This document shows, piece after piece, positions 1-8,656 of a stretch of DNA of 64,000 bases. Within the stretch, counting starts at the first letter, position 1. Every line of letters starts with the position of its first letter. The notes under the pieces are model-generated. The model was not told where the DNA came from. It made no database searches and saw only the letters and a list, made by a program, of their open reading frames with translations. The stretch spans positions 1-64,000 of the forward strand of contig CAYVFB010000003.1 of NCBI GenBank assembly GCA_964450305.1. Direction: 5' to 3'. The position numbers were made by a program, and so were the translations under genes. The stretch comes from JAAYJG01 sp964450305 (lineage in GTDB: Bacteria; Bacillota; Clostridia; DSM-8532).

Positions 1-372
1 GAGCCAAGTTTAGGGTTTATATAGTCCACGAGGTTGTATATCTCATGTTTCCTTTAGTCATTGTATGCGTAGTAGTGTATCTTGAGTCATTTTGTGTCAA
101 AGAACTTGCTCTTCCAGATCAAGTCACCTCTTGCTAAATAGAGCAGCCAAAAGACCTGAACCCGACTCTGATTTTGGCAGCATGTGTGGGTTTATTTTGC
201 CAAGGAACCTGTCTCTTTTGCCTTTGTCCCTGCTGCCTCAATCCACTGGTTTGTCACCTCAGGTCTGTGGTTATTACGACTAGGTACTTATCCCCCCTGC
301 TTTTTTTACACAGGCACCTGTACCCGTTTGAAATTTACATAGGAACCTGTCCCCAGTGTAAATTGGTCTGTA
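1..372. other. Non-coding stretch with dispersed GC-rich repeats
   Basis: No convincing gene is present; the open frames here have no ribosome binding site and no recognisable product. The stretch carries several degenerate members of the GGAACCTGTCC / GCCAAGGAACC repeat family seen again near 11.7, 17.2 and 46.8 kb, for example around 198-215, 306-320 and 341-354. The member at 341-354 lies inside an inverted repeat, AATTTACA at 332-339 and TGTAAATT at 357-364, so it can form a hairpin. It lies just downstream of the last gene of the Tad-like operon and may hold that operon's 3' end. Confidence 0.5.
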
Positions 373-1329
373 TCAGGGGGTGCAGGTGTGGCATGGGAAT
401 GCGCCTTTTTCTGCGCATTCCTCGCGGGAGTCGAACACCTCATCCTTATGGGCGAGGTTACCGCAGGTTTCGCGATGATAGTAAAACAGACCATTGGCAT
501 CCTGTTGAATATAGTAATACTCTTTTCGGACAATTCTGGCCGCACCCAGTGCAAAGCTGTTATATCTCATCCCCTGCAGGCCGGTTGGAATTCCCTGAAA
601 AAACGCCAGAAACCCAATGTCCTCGATATTCCTATACCAGTCGCCATCTGAAATGGAGGGCGGACTGAACTGGTAAGTGATTCCATACCTTTTCGCAAAT
701 GTATTATGAGCATTGATCGCATCATTGACATCCCGCTTAATGGCTTCCATGACAGTACGCTTTCTGACCGCATCAAACAATTCGTCCTGCTGAATAATCT
801 CATCCGGCACCTCTGTCTTCATCTCCTGCTGCGTTCCTTCATAGAAGCAATTTGAAGATGTGTCCAGAACCTGAACCCGTGAATCCAGCGTAAAAAGATA
901 AACATAGCCGTTATTTTCATATGCATATGTCTTTTTCGGCTTCCATACCATCTTTTCCTCTTTTTGGCCCTCGCTGTTTATAAAATCTTCCATTGAACAC
1001 ACCCAGTAACCATCGTAATCAACCAATACGATGACAGGAATGTACAGCATCAAGTAGTTTTGATCCGCTTCATTGCCCAAAACATTGAAATTTGCATATA
1101 GCGTATTGCAAAATGCAGTCAAAGCCTCATCCCTCGATATACCGGCCTTACTGTAGGTGCCGCGTTCAACCATGGCTTGGGATGCATCTTCAACCGCCGC
1201 ATCCAGATATCTGTTGATAACCATGTTTTTATAAGCAGTGTTTTCCAGGTTATCGGTTTGTATGCGGAGTATCTGGATAAAGGGCAATATGATGATCACG
1301 AACAAAATGGAGATGTCAGTGACTTTCAT
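373..1329 (-). CDS. Single-pass pilin-like protein with C-terminal Ada-like Cys/His motif
   Basis: Last gene of the Tad-like operon; function unknown. A hydrophobic segment lies near residues 3-20 (rich in I, L, V and F) and the rest looks extracytoplasmic. The C-terminus carries YHRETC, then SREEC and finally PCHTC. This spacing is the small Ada-like zinc-binding tail found at the end of several secreted Firmicutes proteins (YHRxxC ... SREEAxxxGxxPCxxC), so a structural metal site is likely. An upstream start at 1347 is possible, but the ATG at 1327-1329 has a GGGGGA Shine-Dalgarno about ten bases ahead, giving about 318 residues. It overlaps the upstream gene by 14 bases, implying coupled translation. 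By position it could be a minor or tip subunit, which is inference. Confidence 0.7.
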   Translation of the reverse strand: MKVTDISILFVIIILPFIQILRIQTDNLENTAYKNMVINRYLDAAVEDASQAMVERGTYSKAGISRDEALTAFCNTLYANFNVLGNEADQNYLMLYIPVIVLVDYDGYWVCSMEDFINSEGQKEEKMVWKPKKTYAYENNGYVYLFTLDSRVQVLDTSSNCFYEGTQQEMKTEVPDEIIQQDELFDAVRKRTVMEAIKRDVNDAINAHNTFAKRYGITYQFSPPSISDGDWYRNIEDIGFLAFFQGIPTGLQGMRYNSFALGAARIVRKEYYYIQQDANGLFYYHRETCGNLAHKDEVFDSREECAEKGAFPCHTCTP

Positions 1330-1870
1330 CCCGTACCATTCCCCCATAATTTACAATGATTTTTTTAACAGGCAAATCGGACATCAGAAGAAGCTCCTGA
1401 ACCCGCGTTGCAATGGTCTTATTCTGATTGGTCACCTGAACTGAAAATAAGTCTCCCTTTGAAAGATAGTAATTGGTATCTGCAGGAGGCGGATTCGCAA
1501 CGGGAAACAGCTTATTCAGAATTTCATCCGTATAGATGGCTTTATCATGATAACCGTAGTCATGTTGAAAGGATGTAATGTCAACAGGATCTGTATAGAC
1601 GGGATCAATTCTGCCATGTCTATGCTCCATTGTAATGGCGTACAGATTGCCGGTTGTGGATAAAACCTCTGAGAACTGACGGTACATTACAGGGGTTATA
1701 TAACCAAGATTACGGACTGAATCAACAAACTGAGCCGTCTCGTTCAGAACGAACACTCTGGTAATGTCATCCTGCCTTGTAAGCATGTTCTCAACAGGAA
1801 AGACATATAACAGCAGCACAGCTAAAATTAACGCAAAAACCTTACTGAGCGTCTCGGACATTTCATTCAC
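1316..1870 (-). CDS. Single-pass membrane protein of the Tad-like operon (minor pilin-like)
   Basis: A 184-residue protein that I do not recognise by name. It has one hydrophobic segment near residues 9-26 followed by a soluble domain, the plan shared by all four genes at this end of the operon and typical of TadE/TadF-type pseudopilins. The start is either GTG at 1870 or the in-frame ATG at 1861; neither has a strong Shine-Dalgarno, so translation may be coupled to the gene ending at 1874. It overlaps the next gene by 14 bases. An extracellular accessory subunit is a reasonable guess from context only. Confidence 0.65.
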   Translation of the reverse strand: MNEMSETLSKVFALILAVLLLYVFPVENMLTRQDDITRVFVLNETAQFVDSVRNLGYITPVMYRQFSEVLSTTGNLYAITMEHRHGRIDPVYTDPVDITSFQHDYGYHDKAIYTDEILNKLFPVANPPPADTNYYLSKGDLFSVQVTNQNKTIATRVQELLLMSDLPVKKIIVNYGGMVRDESH

Positions 1871-1873
1871 TGC

Positions 1874-2254
1874 CTATCTTTTTACATATTGAACCGATGT
1901 TACCTCTCCCGTGGGGTTAAACAGATATCGCACCGAATACCAGGCCGTTTTGTCGATTATGCTGAAATCAAAGGCATTGGCATCCTCTGAGCATGAGACA
2001 TAAGCGTAATCGATGATAATATCTGTTTCCAAACCGTTCTTGATGGTGCCGACAATTTCACATCCCTTAACATCGGTGTTTTGTACTTTTTGACCGGATG
2101 ACTCAAACACAGTTCCCCGGTCATTGATTCCACGATTGATAAGGCTAACAGTATCGGTACTGTCCCGGTATATGATAAAGAACAGAGAGAGTGCGGCAAC
2201 AACCAAAAAAACTACCGAAACGCAGGCAACTATTCTAGAAACATTTTCATCCAT
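1874..2254 (-). CDS. Small single-pass membrane protein of the Tad-like operon
   Basis: About 126 residues from the ATG at 2252-2254, which has GGTGG nine bases upstream; a longer frame back to 2329 has no comparable site. A membrane segment spans roughly residues 7-27 (IVACVSVVFLVVAALSLFF), followed by a predicted outside domain with two cysteines. No family is recognised. It resembles its neighbours in having a short cytoplasmic tail, one helix and a small ectodomain, so it is probably another pilin-like subunit. It lacks the G-x4-E prepilin cleavage signature of true Flp pilins. Confidence 0.65.
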   Translation of the reverse strand: MDENVSRIVACVSVVFLVVAALSLFFIIYRDSTDTVSLINRGINDRGTVFESSGQKVQNTDVKGCEIVGTIKNGLETDIIIDYAYVSCSEDANAFDFSIIDKTAWYSVRYLFNPTGEVTSVQYVKR

Positions 2255-2444
2255 TGTTCTTACCACCCATATTAAACATTCGATCCATCCGTGCACAACT
2301 GCCTGTAGCTGAAATGCATTGATATGCATGGATAACAGAAAACCACCCGTCCTGTCAGTTGCAAACTGCAGTTTCTTTGCATATGTACAGGACTGGGGTC
2401 TCCATGACTTGAAAACCAGGCTTCCAGGTTATTCCTTCGATATA

Positions 2445-2906
2445 TCACTTCTGCGTAAATACCAGTGCGACAACAGTGCCATTTTCATCTCTCACCAGGG
2501 AGCCCAGGAATTTTCCGTTTGGATTAATGTACTGCTGATGCGCCTGATCCATGGTATTTGAAACGGTATTGGTGGATTTTATGCCGACTGTGCCAATATT
2601 GCTGTTAATCGAAACATTATAGATATACCAGGTACCTGACGGAATCTTTTTGGTCTTTACCTGAATTCCGATGTACTCATCCTTGAATTTGTTCAGTACG
2701 TTCACAACCTCGCTGCCTCCGTTCTCTATGCCGTCGTACATGGTATACTGGGATTCGGACATTTCAGCATTGATCTGATCCAATTTACCTATGGCACTCT
2801 GTGCCGTGCTCTGACCGGATCGCATCAGCAAAAAGCCGATAGATACCACAATGAGGGTGATCACAACCCCCGCCCCGATTAAAATAGCCTTTAATGAATT
2901 TTCCAT
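2445..2906 (-). CDS. Putative major pilin-like subunit of the Tad-like system
   Basis: About 153 residues starting at the ATG at 2904-2906, which has the strongest ribosome binding site of the pilin-like set (GGAAGGGAG then six A). The N-terminus, ENSLKAILIGAGVVITLIVV, is a near N-terminal hydrophobic helix followed by a polar helix-forming region, as in pilin-like proteins; there is no clear prepilin peptidase site. It is first after the hairpin element at 3051-3148, which separates it from the upstream secretion genes and may set a different expression level. The strong site and position suggest the most abundant subunit; this is inference. Confidence 0.65.
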   Translation of the reverse strand: MENSLKAILIGAGVVITLIVVSIGFLLMRSGQSTAQSAIGKLDQINAEMSESQYTMYDGIENGGSEVVNVLNKFKDEYIGIQVKTKKIPSGTWYIYNVSINSNIGTVGIKSTNTVSNTMDQAHQQYINPNGKFLGSLVRDENGTVVALVFTQK

Positions 2907-3050
2907 TTTTTTCTCCCTTCCTATCAATAATAATCCTTTTAACAAAAAGGCACGGATTCTAAACCACTCAATGGCGCTGTGGGAATTGTGTCAAAACGCT
3001 TGTCGCTGAAAATGCCTGGGCAGGATCTTAAGGGCATTTGATGAATACTT

Positions 3051-3148
3051 AAAGTGGGCTTCGCCACAACCCATTATCGCTACTGACATCTGTAAAACAC
3101 TAAATTCTTGTTTTTATTTAATGTTTTATCGATGTCAGTTACTAAAAA
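3051..3148 (-). repeat. Hairpin repeat element, copy 1 (second copy at 29139-29238)
   Basis: About 98 bases with roughly 88 percent identity to 29139-29238. Both copies start with AGTGGGCTTCGCC, which folds as a small hairpin, followed by a long stem-loop. Here the arms are 3085-3105 and 3116-3136 with three mismatches; the second copy has perfect 21-base arms. The outermost pair is G-C here and T-A in the other copy, so pairing is kept by compensatory change. It abuts the stop codon of the gene at 3142-5166 and may work as a processing site or partial terminator. Confidence 0.75.
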
Positions 3149-5166
3149 ACTCTGCTGATCTCGTCTGAAAAATTCATCAGCTGCGCAGTACTGACCAGAA
3201 TAAAGGGAAGCAGCAGATATAAAAATATCGTTGCGCCCAGGGGGATAAATGCGATAAATTTTCCCCACAGCCCTTTTTTGTTCACCAGGATCTCATTGTC
3301 CTGTTTTCTTTTTTCCTGATAATATTCCCGCTCAGTTTTTAGTTCATCAAAGGCGTGCTCGATGGTGATCTTGTCTGCAGCGGACTGCAGGTTCTCAATA
3401 ATTCTGACAAAGGGCACATAGGGCTCATCCAGCGCAAGCTGCTCCAGTGCCTGCCTGTCACCATATTCATAATTGTTGATGCATTTGGCAATGGAGCTTT
3501 TAAAAATATCTGAAAACTGCTCCATCCAGTTTAGAATATCTTCCACATGAATCCTCTCGATGTGGATCAGCATCAGGATGATCGTGTGGAACTGCATCAC
3601 CTCATCTTCCATGTTCATCCTCTGGATACGCTCTCTGAAAAGGAGCATCCACCATGGAACCTGCCAGGCGATAATGGCTGCGAGTATTGCGATCAGCAGC
3701 TCCCACCATTTGAAGGTTTGTGCGTTATAGATTTCAAGCTTGTTTAAAATGCGTTTCGCTGCGATGCCTGATTGCCGGGGATCGGTGTACTCCCCCGAGT
3801 CTCGCAGCGCTTGTTCAATCTGTGAAAATGCAGCGTTCCGACCTCGGAAATGAAGAATGAATTTTCTGTCGCTTTCAATGATCTGCATTTCAGCATCTTC
3901 CGAGATCTGGCCATTGAACTGCGCCATCCAAAGGTTATTTGATGTTGTGAGCAGGTTTCGCCGTATAATGGCATGAACGTTTAAGCAGATGACGATTGTG
4001 AGCAGGAAGCTTATTATTGCATACAGGGCTTTTTGAGCCAGAAACGCATTCACACCGGTCTTTGCACCGGTTCTTTTCAGCAGGCTGTCAAATTTAAGTG
4101 CCCGTGTATAATTCTTTTGAACCATGCCTTCAATAAAGGTTCTGAACAAAGGGATTTTCAACAGCCATTCAATCAGCTTTGTATTCAGCGGCGTATACCT
4201 GACATTGCTCTGCAGCCGCCCGATCAGCTGATATGCCGCGAACACCAGCCCAAACAATGCAACCGTGGCGAGGAAGCCATAAGCCCCGCGATAATACTCT
4301 GTCAACTCCGGAATGTTTGATATCGCCCAGCTCTCCAATGGGCGCAAGGTGAAGATTGGAAAAACGGAAATCACGGAAAGGCTTTGAAACAGATAACCCA
4401 GCTTCTCCCGACGCAGCAGCTCCATGTTGATCTCCTGCTTCAGGTAATTCAAATTGTTCAGAAAAACCGACTTGTTATCCATAACCTTGTCACCGAAACG
4501 CTGAACCAGATAGCACATGGCGATAAAGGTCTTCATGAACTTGTTCGGGGCGGTTTCATTGTATTGCGAAACCGCATCATCCATGTCGCTGGAGGTCAGC
4601 ACTTCGTATATGCGTCCTGCGTGCTGCGAAATCTCATAGCCGCATTCGGTAATGCTGTCGTACACGGCCTCATCGACCATTCCATGTTCGTGATAATGGT
4701 GCCTGACATTGCCAAGAAAGCTTTCAAACTGTCTAAGCAGCTTGTTGTCCATTCTGTCCGTTAGTAACCGCATAATCTGGCTGTGCATCATGATGACCGT
4801 CATAAAGGATATGCACATAAAATAGATGCTGCCGCTGCACAGCAGCAGGAAGACCAAAACTATAAGGGTAATTCCCAATGATATTAACGTGAACCTCATG
4901 GTTTTTCTGCTGATGGTCCAGTCATCGGACAGATTCAGAAGCTCTATTCGCTTTCTGATCTTTTGCATGTATTTTTTCAGCGGAGGAAATTTTTGAGCCA
5001 GGATATATAAGGAGTAAAGCGTATCCTTTCCGGATTTCCACTCCACCTTCAGGTTCGTCCTGCGAATTTGCTTTGATAGCAGAATATAGGCTGCAACCGC
5101 AGTGATGATGACAACAGCAAGCAGGAGCAGCAACAGGATGAGCAAGCGAACCGTTGTTTCATTCAT
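3142..5166 (-). CDS. Fused TadB-TadC-like inner-membrane platform protein
   Basis: A 674-residue polytopic membrane protein with two tandem GspF/T2SF-like units. The first has a cytoplasmic helical domain near residues 125-265 and membrane segments near 95-130 and 265-330. The second has a cytoplasmic region near 525-625 and segments near 375-400, 495-515 and 630-660. An extra N-terminal helix covers residues 7-28. In classical Tad systems TadB and TadC are separate proteins that form the platform beneath the ATPase; here one gene appears to supply both. It overlaps the CpaF-like gene by 4 bases. No enzymatic activity is expected. The T2SF assignment rests on topology and context, not on strong motifs. 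Confidence 0.7.
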   Translation of the reverse strand: MNETTVRLLILLLLLLAVVIITAVAAYILLSKQIRRTNLKVEWKSGKDTLYSLYILAQKFPPLKKYMQKIRKRIELLNLSDDWTISRKTMRFTLISLGITLIVLVFLLLCSGSIYFMCISFMTVIMMHSQIMRLLTDRMDNKLLRQFESFLGNVRHHYHEHGMVDEAVYDSITECGYEISQHAGRIYEVLTSSDMDDAVSQYNETAPNKFMKTFIAMCYLVQRFGDKVMDNKSVFLNNLNYLKQEINMELLRREKLGYLFQSLSVISVFPIFTLRPLESWAISNIPELTEYYRGAYGFLATVALFGLVFAAYQLIGRLQSNVRYTPLNTKLIEWLLKIPLFRTFIEGMVQKNYTRALKFDSLLKRTGAKTGVNAFLAQKALYAIISFLLTIVICLNVHAIIRRNLLTTSNNLWMAQFNGQISEDAEMQIIESDRKFILHFRGRNAAFSQIEQALRDSGEYTDPRQSGIAAKRILNKLEIYNAQTFKWWELLIAILAAIIAWQVPWWMLLFRERIQRMNMEDEVMQFHTIILMLIHIERIHVEDILNWMEQFSDIFKSSIAKCINNYEYGDRQALEQLALDEPYVPFVRIIENLQSAADKITIEHAFDELKTEREYYQEKRKQDNEILVNKKGLWGKFIAFIPLGATIFLYLLLPFILVSTAQLMNFSDEISRVF

Positions 5167-7019
5167 ACTGCGTTACCTCCGACATGAAAACACTTATCAT
5201 GAAACGCCTCGAATTCCTCCCGTTCATCTGGTGTAAGGTTTTGTCCAATCGATGCGATTTGCCCTTCGCTCAGCCTTCCCACGCCCTTATAACAGCCATT
5301 CTCCCAAACCACGATATCTCTGGTTTCAAAGATCTTGCGGTCGGTCATACGGACAAAAAACTCCCGGGCTGCAGTTAAAAATTCTGTATTCAATGCTTCG
5401 CCGCCAGAAGCGGTCAGATTGGGATAACCGACGCTTTCAACCGGCAGGATCTCGGTAATTCTTTCAATATACCGATGCCCGGTGATATCCTTTGTGAGGT
5501 GGATGTCGAAATTGATCACATCGGCCACCTGCTGTTCGGCAATTTTTTCATTGCTGAATGCCCCGGTTTGCAGCAGGTTGTTGCGAAGGGCTTTCACCAG
5601 ATTTTCCGTGGTTTTCGCATGGTGTGTAAACAATGTAAACAGGCTTGCCACCTGAGCCATTTGGAGCATCCACGCGCTGACAGGGGCTGTGGCAACCTCC
5701 CCGAGAATGTTCACGGTTCCGTCGGTCTTCTTTTGTAAATCCAGCCCCTCCTGGCCGGAAATGGTGGGGGTCTCCCTGAAGGTTAAAATGTTTCGCTCGG
5801 GATAGATTTTCCGAAGGTGCAGCTCAAATGCCAGCTCTTGAATCCTCAGGGTAAAGGCCGGGCTGATGTATTTGATGATCGCCATTAAGAGCGTGGTTTT
5901 TCCTGTTCCCTGTGATCCCGTGACGGCAGTGACGCGACACCCTTTCACGAGCCACTTGATCAGTTCGATGGGAATTTCCTTCCCCTTGTCGATGATCAGC
6001 TCCTGGACCTCTGCTTTTTCGATGGAATCAAACTTTCTGACAAAGAAAGCCCAGGACTCTGCAAATGGGGGCCTGACAACCACCACGCGGCTGCCATCCT
6101 TCATCTCATTCACCTTGTAGCCGTTGCTTTCGCTTAACTGCCCGGGATAGTTGTACCGGTAAATGTTTTTACATACACGAATCAATTCCGATTCACTGCC
6201 AAAGCTTAAAAAGGAAAGATGGATGGTTTTTCCCTTGAAAAACACCCAAATGGAGTCATAGCTGGATGGAAGGGACGACACAATGGAAATGCCCACCGAC
6301 AGATCCACCTCCTCGTGGAAGGTGGACGGAATACCGGATACCCCGCCTGAAACGCCGTCTATGCGCATATCCCGTATCTCATCGATGACGCCATAGCCCT
6401 TGTACAGCTGATAAACCCTTTGGGCAATGATGTTCAGCTTGTCTTCAAAGCAATACAGGTGCTGCTTTTGGAGAAAAATACGTTCAATATCATCTGCGGT
6501 TACCTTGAAGGACACCCCGTCGGCCACCATCACAGGCCTGTCCAGATGGTTTTCAATGATGAGGGCCTCCAGTGCCCTGTATCCGTGCAGCTTTTTGGAA
6601 TGGTACAGCAGGATTTCAAATTTATCCTGCACGGTCAGCTTGTCAGGGTTGTCAAAGCTGATAATTCGATGGATGTTTCCTTCGTTGATGTTGTACCTTT
6701 TCACAAGGATATCCTTGATAAAATCCCGGATATAGTTTTTGGCGTTCATATCGCCATAGGTGCAGGTTTTCAACGCTTTACGCAGCTGATTTCTGTTGTG
6801 AACCCGCTTGTCGAATTCCTCCCGTGTGATATTCATCTCATACAGGTTTGTTTTCAGGATGTCATTAAAGGCTTCCCGGACAAAAAGAAGGATGGCTGCG
6901 ATGGTGTATCGGTCATCGTCCGGTTCGGCGGGTTCGGGTTGAATGCGGTTCATCCTGTAGTACAACACGCAAAAACCAAAAAGACAAAGCAGAATCATGG
7001 CTAAAATAAACTCATTCAT
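5163..7019 (-). CDS. Membrane-anchored CpaF/TadA-like secretion ATPase (divergent)
   Basis: About 618 residues from the ATG at 7017-7019 (AGGTAA upstream). A GTG at 7040 is possible but has no ribosome binding site. The Walker A motif GSQGTGKTT sits about 370 residues in. It is followed by a divergent Asp box (RIQELAFELHL), the Walker B-like NILGEV and a His-box equivalent, THHAKT. These are the landmarks of type II/IV secretion and Tad ATPases. Two things are odd: an N-terminal transmembrane helix (residues 5-21) on a normally soluble ATPase, and a divergent region after GEV (ATAP in place of RGEE). It overlaps its neighbours on both sides. The predicted role is powering assembly of the pilin-like proteins encoded downstream. 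Confidence 0.8.
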   Translation of the reverse strand: MNEFILAMILLCLFGFCVLYYRMNRIQPEPAEPDDDRYTIAAILLFVREAFNDILKTNLYEMNITREEFDKRVHNRNQLRKALKTCTYGDMNAKNYIRDFIKDILVKRYNINEGNIHRIISFDNPDKLTVQDKFEILLYHSKKLHGYRALEALIIENHLDRPVMVADGVSFKVTADDIERIFLQKQHLYCFEDKLNIIAQRVYQLYKGYGVIDEIRDMRIDGVSGGVSGIPSTFHEEVDLSVGISIVSSLPSSYDSIWVFFKGKTIHLSFLSFGSESELIRVCKNIYRYNYPGQLSESNGYKVNEMKDGSRVVVVRPPFAESWAFFVRKFDSIEKAEVQELIIDKGKEIPIELIKWLVKGCRVTAVTGSQGTGKTTLLMAIIKYISPAFTLRIQELAFELHLRKIYPERNILTFRETPTISGQEGLDLQKKTDGTVNILGEVATAPVSAWMLQMAQVASLFTLFTHHAKTTENLVKALRNNLLQTGAFSNEKIAEQQVADVINFDIHLTKDITGHRYIERITEILPVESVGYPNLTASGGEALNTEFLTAAREFFVRMTDRKIFETRDIVVWENGCYKGVGRLSEGQIASIGQNLTPDEREEFEAFHDKCFHVGGNAV

Positions 7020-7836
7020 GGGCGTTACCTGTCTGTCCACTTTTTATTTCCGTTTCAAAACCAAGCCGCGCAAGGATGGCTTCTGCAGCTTCCCGAACCC
7101 CCATCATGAAAGGAAAATGCGGATCGTCCCTTTCCACTGTCAGGTTTTTCATGAAGAAATCAACCACCCGGCTTTCGGCACATGCATCGGCAAAACCAAT
7201 GTCATATGGTATGGCCAGAACCGGTATGCTTACGGCTTTTTTACGGATGGCCTTTAAATTGAAGCGTGAATTGGCATCATACTTTCCAAGCAAAATCATC
7301 ATCTTGTCCCTGTAATCCATGCTCCCCCCCAGAAAATCCTCCAAAATGTGAATGTTCTGGCTAAGGTTCACGATAATCAAATCCGATTGCTCCAATATCT
7401 TCGCAGAAATATCGTTGTTTCCCGGTGCGGTATCTATCAGAACCAGGTCATAATCCGCAGACGCCGATTGCACAATCGTGCCGATCACAGGTTTCAGATT
7501 GCTAAAAAAAATCTCCCGGTTTGTGTTACGGGTTCCAAAAAGGAGGTCCAGCTTGTTTTTTAGAATGGTTGTGGAAAAGCCCGCGATCACATCCTTATCC
7601 ACCCGGTTGAACCGAACGAAACGGCTGAGCGCGTCTATGCCCGAATCTGACAGGTCGGTCAGCTGATCGCGCATATACCGCTTTTCGATAAAGGCCGATT
7701 CCAGTGAGCTTCTGTCAAAATGGGTATGAGCCATCAGGACGCGCAGGCGGTATTCCAGGGCCGTTAGAACGGCAACGGCCGCCATGTTCTGTGTGGTTCC
7801 CAGTTGATGGGAATTGCTCCAAAATGATACCTGCAC
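7012..7836 (-). CDS. TadZ/CpaE-like ParA-family protein with altered P-loop
   Basis: 274 residues; GTG start with GGAGG nine bases upstream. The fold is suggested by a Walker B region, LVLIDTAPG, and by a MinD-like alternation of strands and helices (VLAIPYDIGFADA near the end). The P-loop expected as GKGGVGKTT reads SNSHQLGTTQN, lacking both the signature lysine and the P-loop lysine, so normal ATP hydrolysis is doubtful. TadZ/CpaE proteins localise Tad machinery at one site on the membrane, and several members have degenerate P-loops. It overlaps the ATPase gene by 8 bases. Confidence 0.7.
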   Translation of the reverse strand: MQVSFWSNSHQLGTTQNMAAVAVLTALEYRLRVLMAHTHFDRSSLESAFIEKRYMRDQLTDLSDSGIDALSRFVRFNRVDKDVIAGFSTTILKNKLDLLFGTRNTNREIFFSNLKPVIGTIVQSASADYDLVLIDTAPGNNDISAKILEQSDLIIVNLSQNIHILEDFLGGSMDYRDKMMILLGKYDANSRFNLKAIRKKAVSIPVLAIPYDIGFADACAESRVVDFFMKNLTVERDDPHFPFMMGVREAAEAILARLGFETEIKSGQTGNAHE

Positions 7837-7840
7837 TTGA

Positions 7841-8518
7841 TCAACCTCCGTGCTGTGCTTTTTTTATCGCCTTGGCCGCAGCCTTTCTGTCATACCCCAA
7901 AAGCTCGGTAACGACTTCCAGCAGCATGCTTTTAAAGCTTTCTGTTATTTTGGTAAAGTGGAAAATATCATCATACTGGCTTAGAAGCCTTTGACTGTAT
8001 TCGGCTCCGTCGAAGGAAAACTCATATTTCGCCAGCAGGTTTGTATGCTGTCCTGCCTGCAGCAGTGAATCAATATATCTGGGCCTGATTTTACCCGGAA
8101 CGATATCCCGGATGATGCGTACGCTGTCTGTGGGGCCCTGAAGATGCTCCAAAAAGGACGCCAGAGGCACGGCATGATCCCGCTGCAAATCGGTAACGAT
8201 AAACAGGGTTCTTAATTCCTTCATGCTTTCAAGGGCTTTGGTGTTTACACCGTAATCCAGTAAAACCATAGAGTGGCTGGATTGGGTTTCTTCCGTAACG
8301 CTGTTATTGGCGCAGTTAAGAAAAACCTCCACTCCTCTGTACTCAAGCCTGTCATCCGAGTATATGCCTGCAGGCACCGACAGACGTAAACCCTGTTCGC
8401 CTGACAGATCTACGATGGCAACGCTTTCGCCAAGGCAGGTGAGGATTCTGGCTAAGTACAGGATGATATCGGTTTTACAGAAACCGGCAAAACCAAGCCG
8501 TGTGCATTTATGCGGCAT
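7841..8518 (-). CDS. Second TadZ/ParA-like protein of the Tad-like operon
   Basis: About 225 residues from the ATG at 8516-8518, which has a textbook GGAGGG six bases upstream. The N-terminus GFAGFCKTDI followed by a helix and VAIVDLSG looks like a ParA-type P-loop and strand 2. Here the P-loop lysine is kept, but the deviant first lysine and the GG are not. MVLLDYGV would be the Walker B region. A helical C-terminus follows. It lies 4 bases ahead of the other TadZ-like gene, so the two could form a hetero-oligomer. The family assignment is moderate because the protein is short and divergent. Confidence 0.6.
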   Translation of the reverse strand: MPHKCTRLGFAGFCKTDIILYLARILTCLGESVAIVDLSGEQGLRLSVPAGIYSDDRLEYRGVEVFLNCANNSVTEETQSSHSMVLLDYGVNTKALESMKELRTLFIVTDLQRDHAVPLASFLEHLQGPTDSVRIIRDIVPGKIRPRYIDSLLQAGQHTNLLAKYEFSFDGAEYSQRLLSQYDDIFHFTKITESFKSMLLEVVTELLGYDRKAAAKAIKKAQHGG

Positions 8519-8554
8519 AATTGACCCTCCGGGAGTTATTTCATCTTCTAAACA

Positions 8555-8640
8555 TGCTTGCAACGGTTGCTTTGATGATTGCTGGCTTGCAACGATTGCT
8601 TTCTCATGGGTTGCATGCGTGCAATCGCTTTCCGTCTTGT
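8555..8640. repeat. Short degenerate tandem repeat, period about 29
   Basis: The gap between the CpaB-like and TadZ-like genes contains GCTTGCAACGGTTGCTTT starting near 8556, then GCTTGCAACGATTGCTTT near 8585, then a weaker GCGTGCAATCGCTTT near 8617. It resembles the other short duplications in intergenic DNA of this window but is less regular. Confidence 0.5.
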
Positions 8641-8656
8641 TTTTTGCTCTCAGGCA

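Noticed and set aside
174..668. Plus-strand frame of 164 codons
   Set aside because: It lies opposite the pilin-like gene and across repeats, has no ribosome site, and its product looks like a shadow translation.
6420..7004. Plus-strand frame of 194 codons inside the CpaF-like gene
   Set aside because: Antisense shadow of a well-supported ATPase gene; no ribosome site or family.
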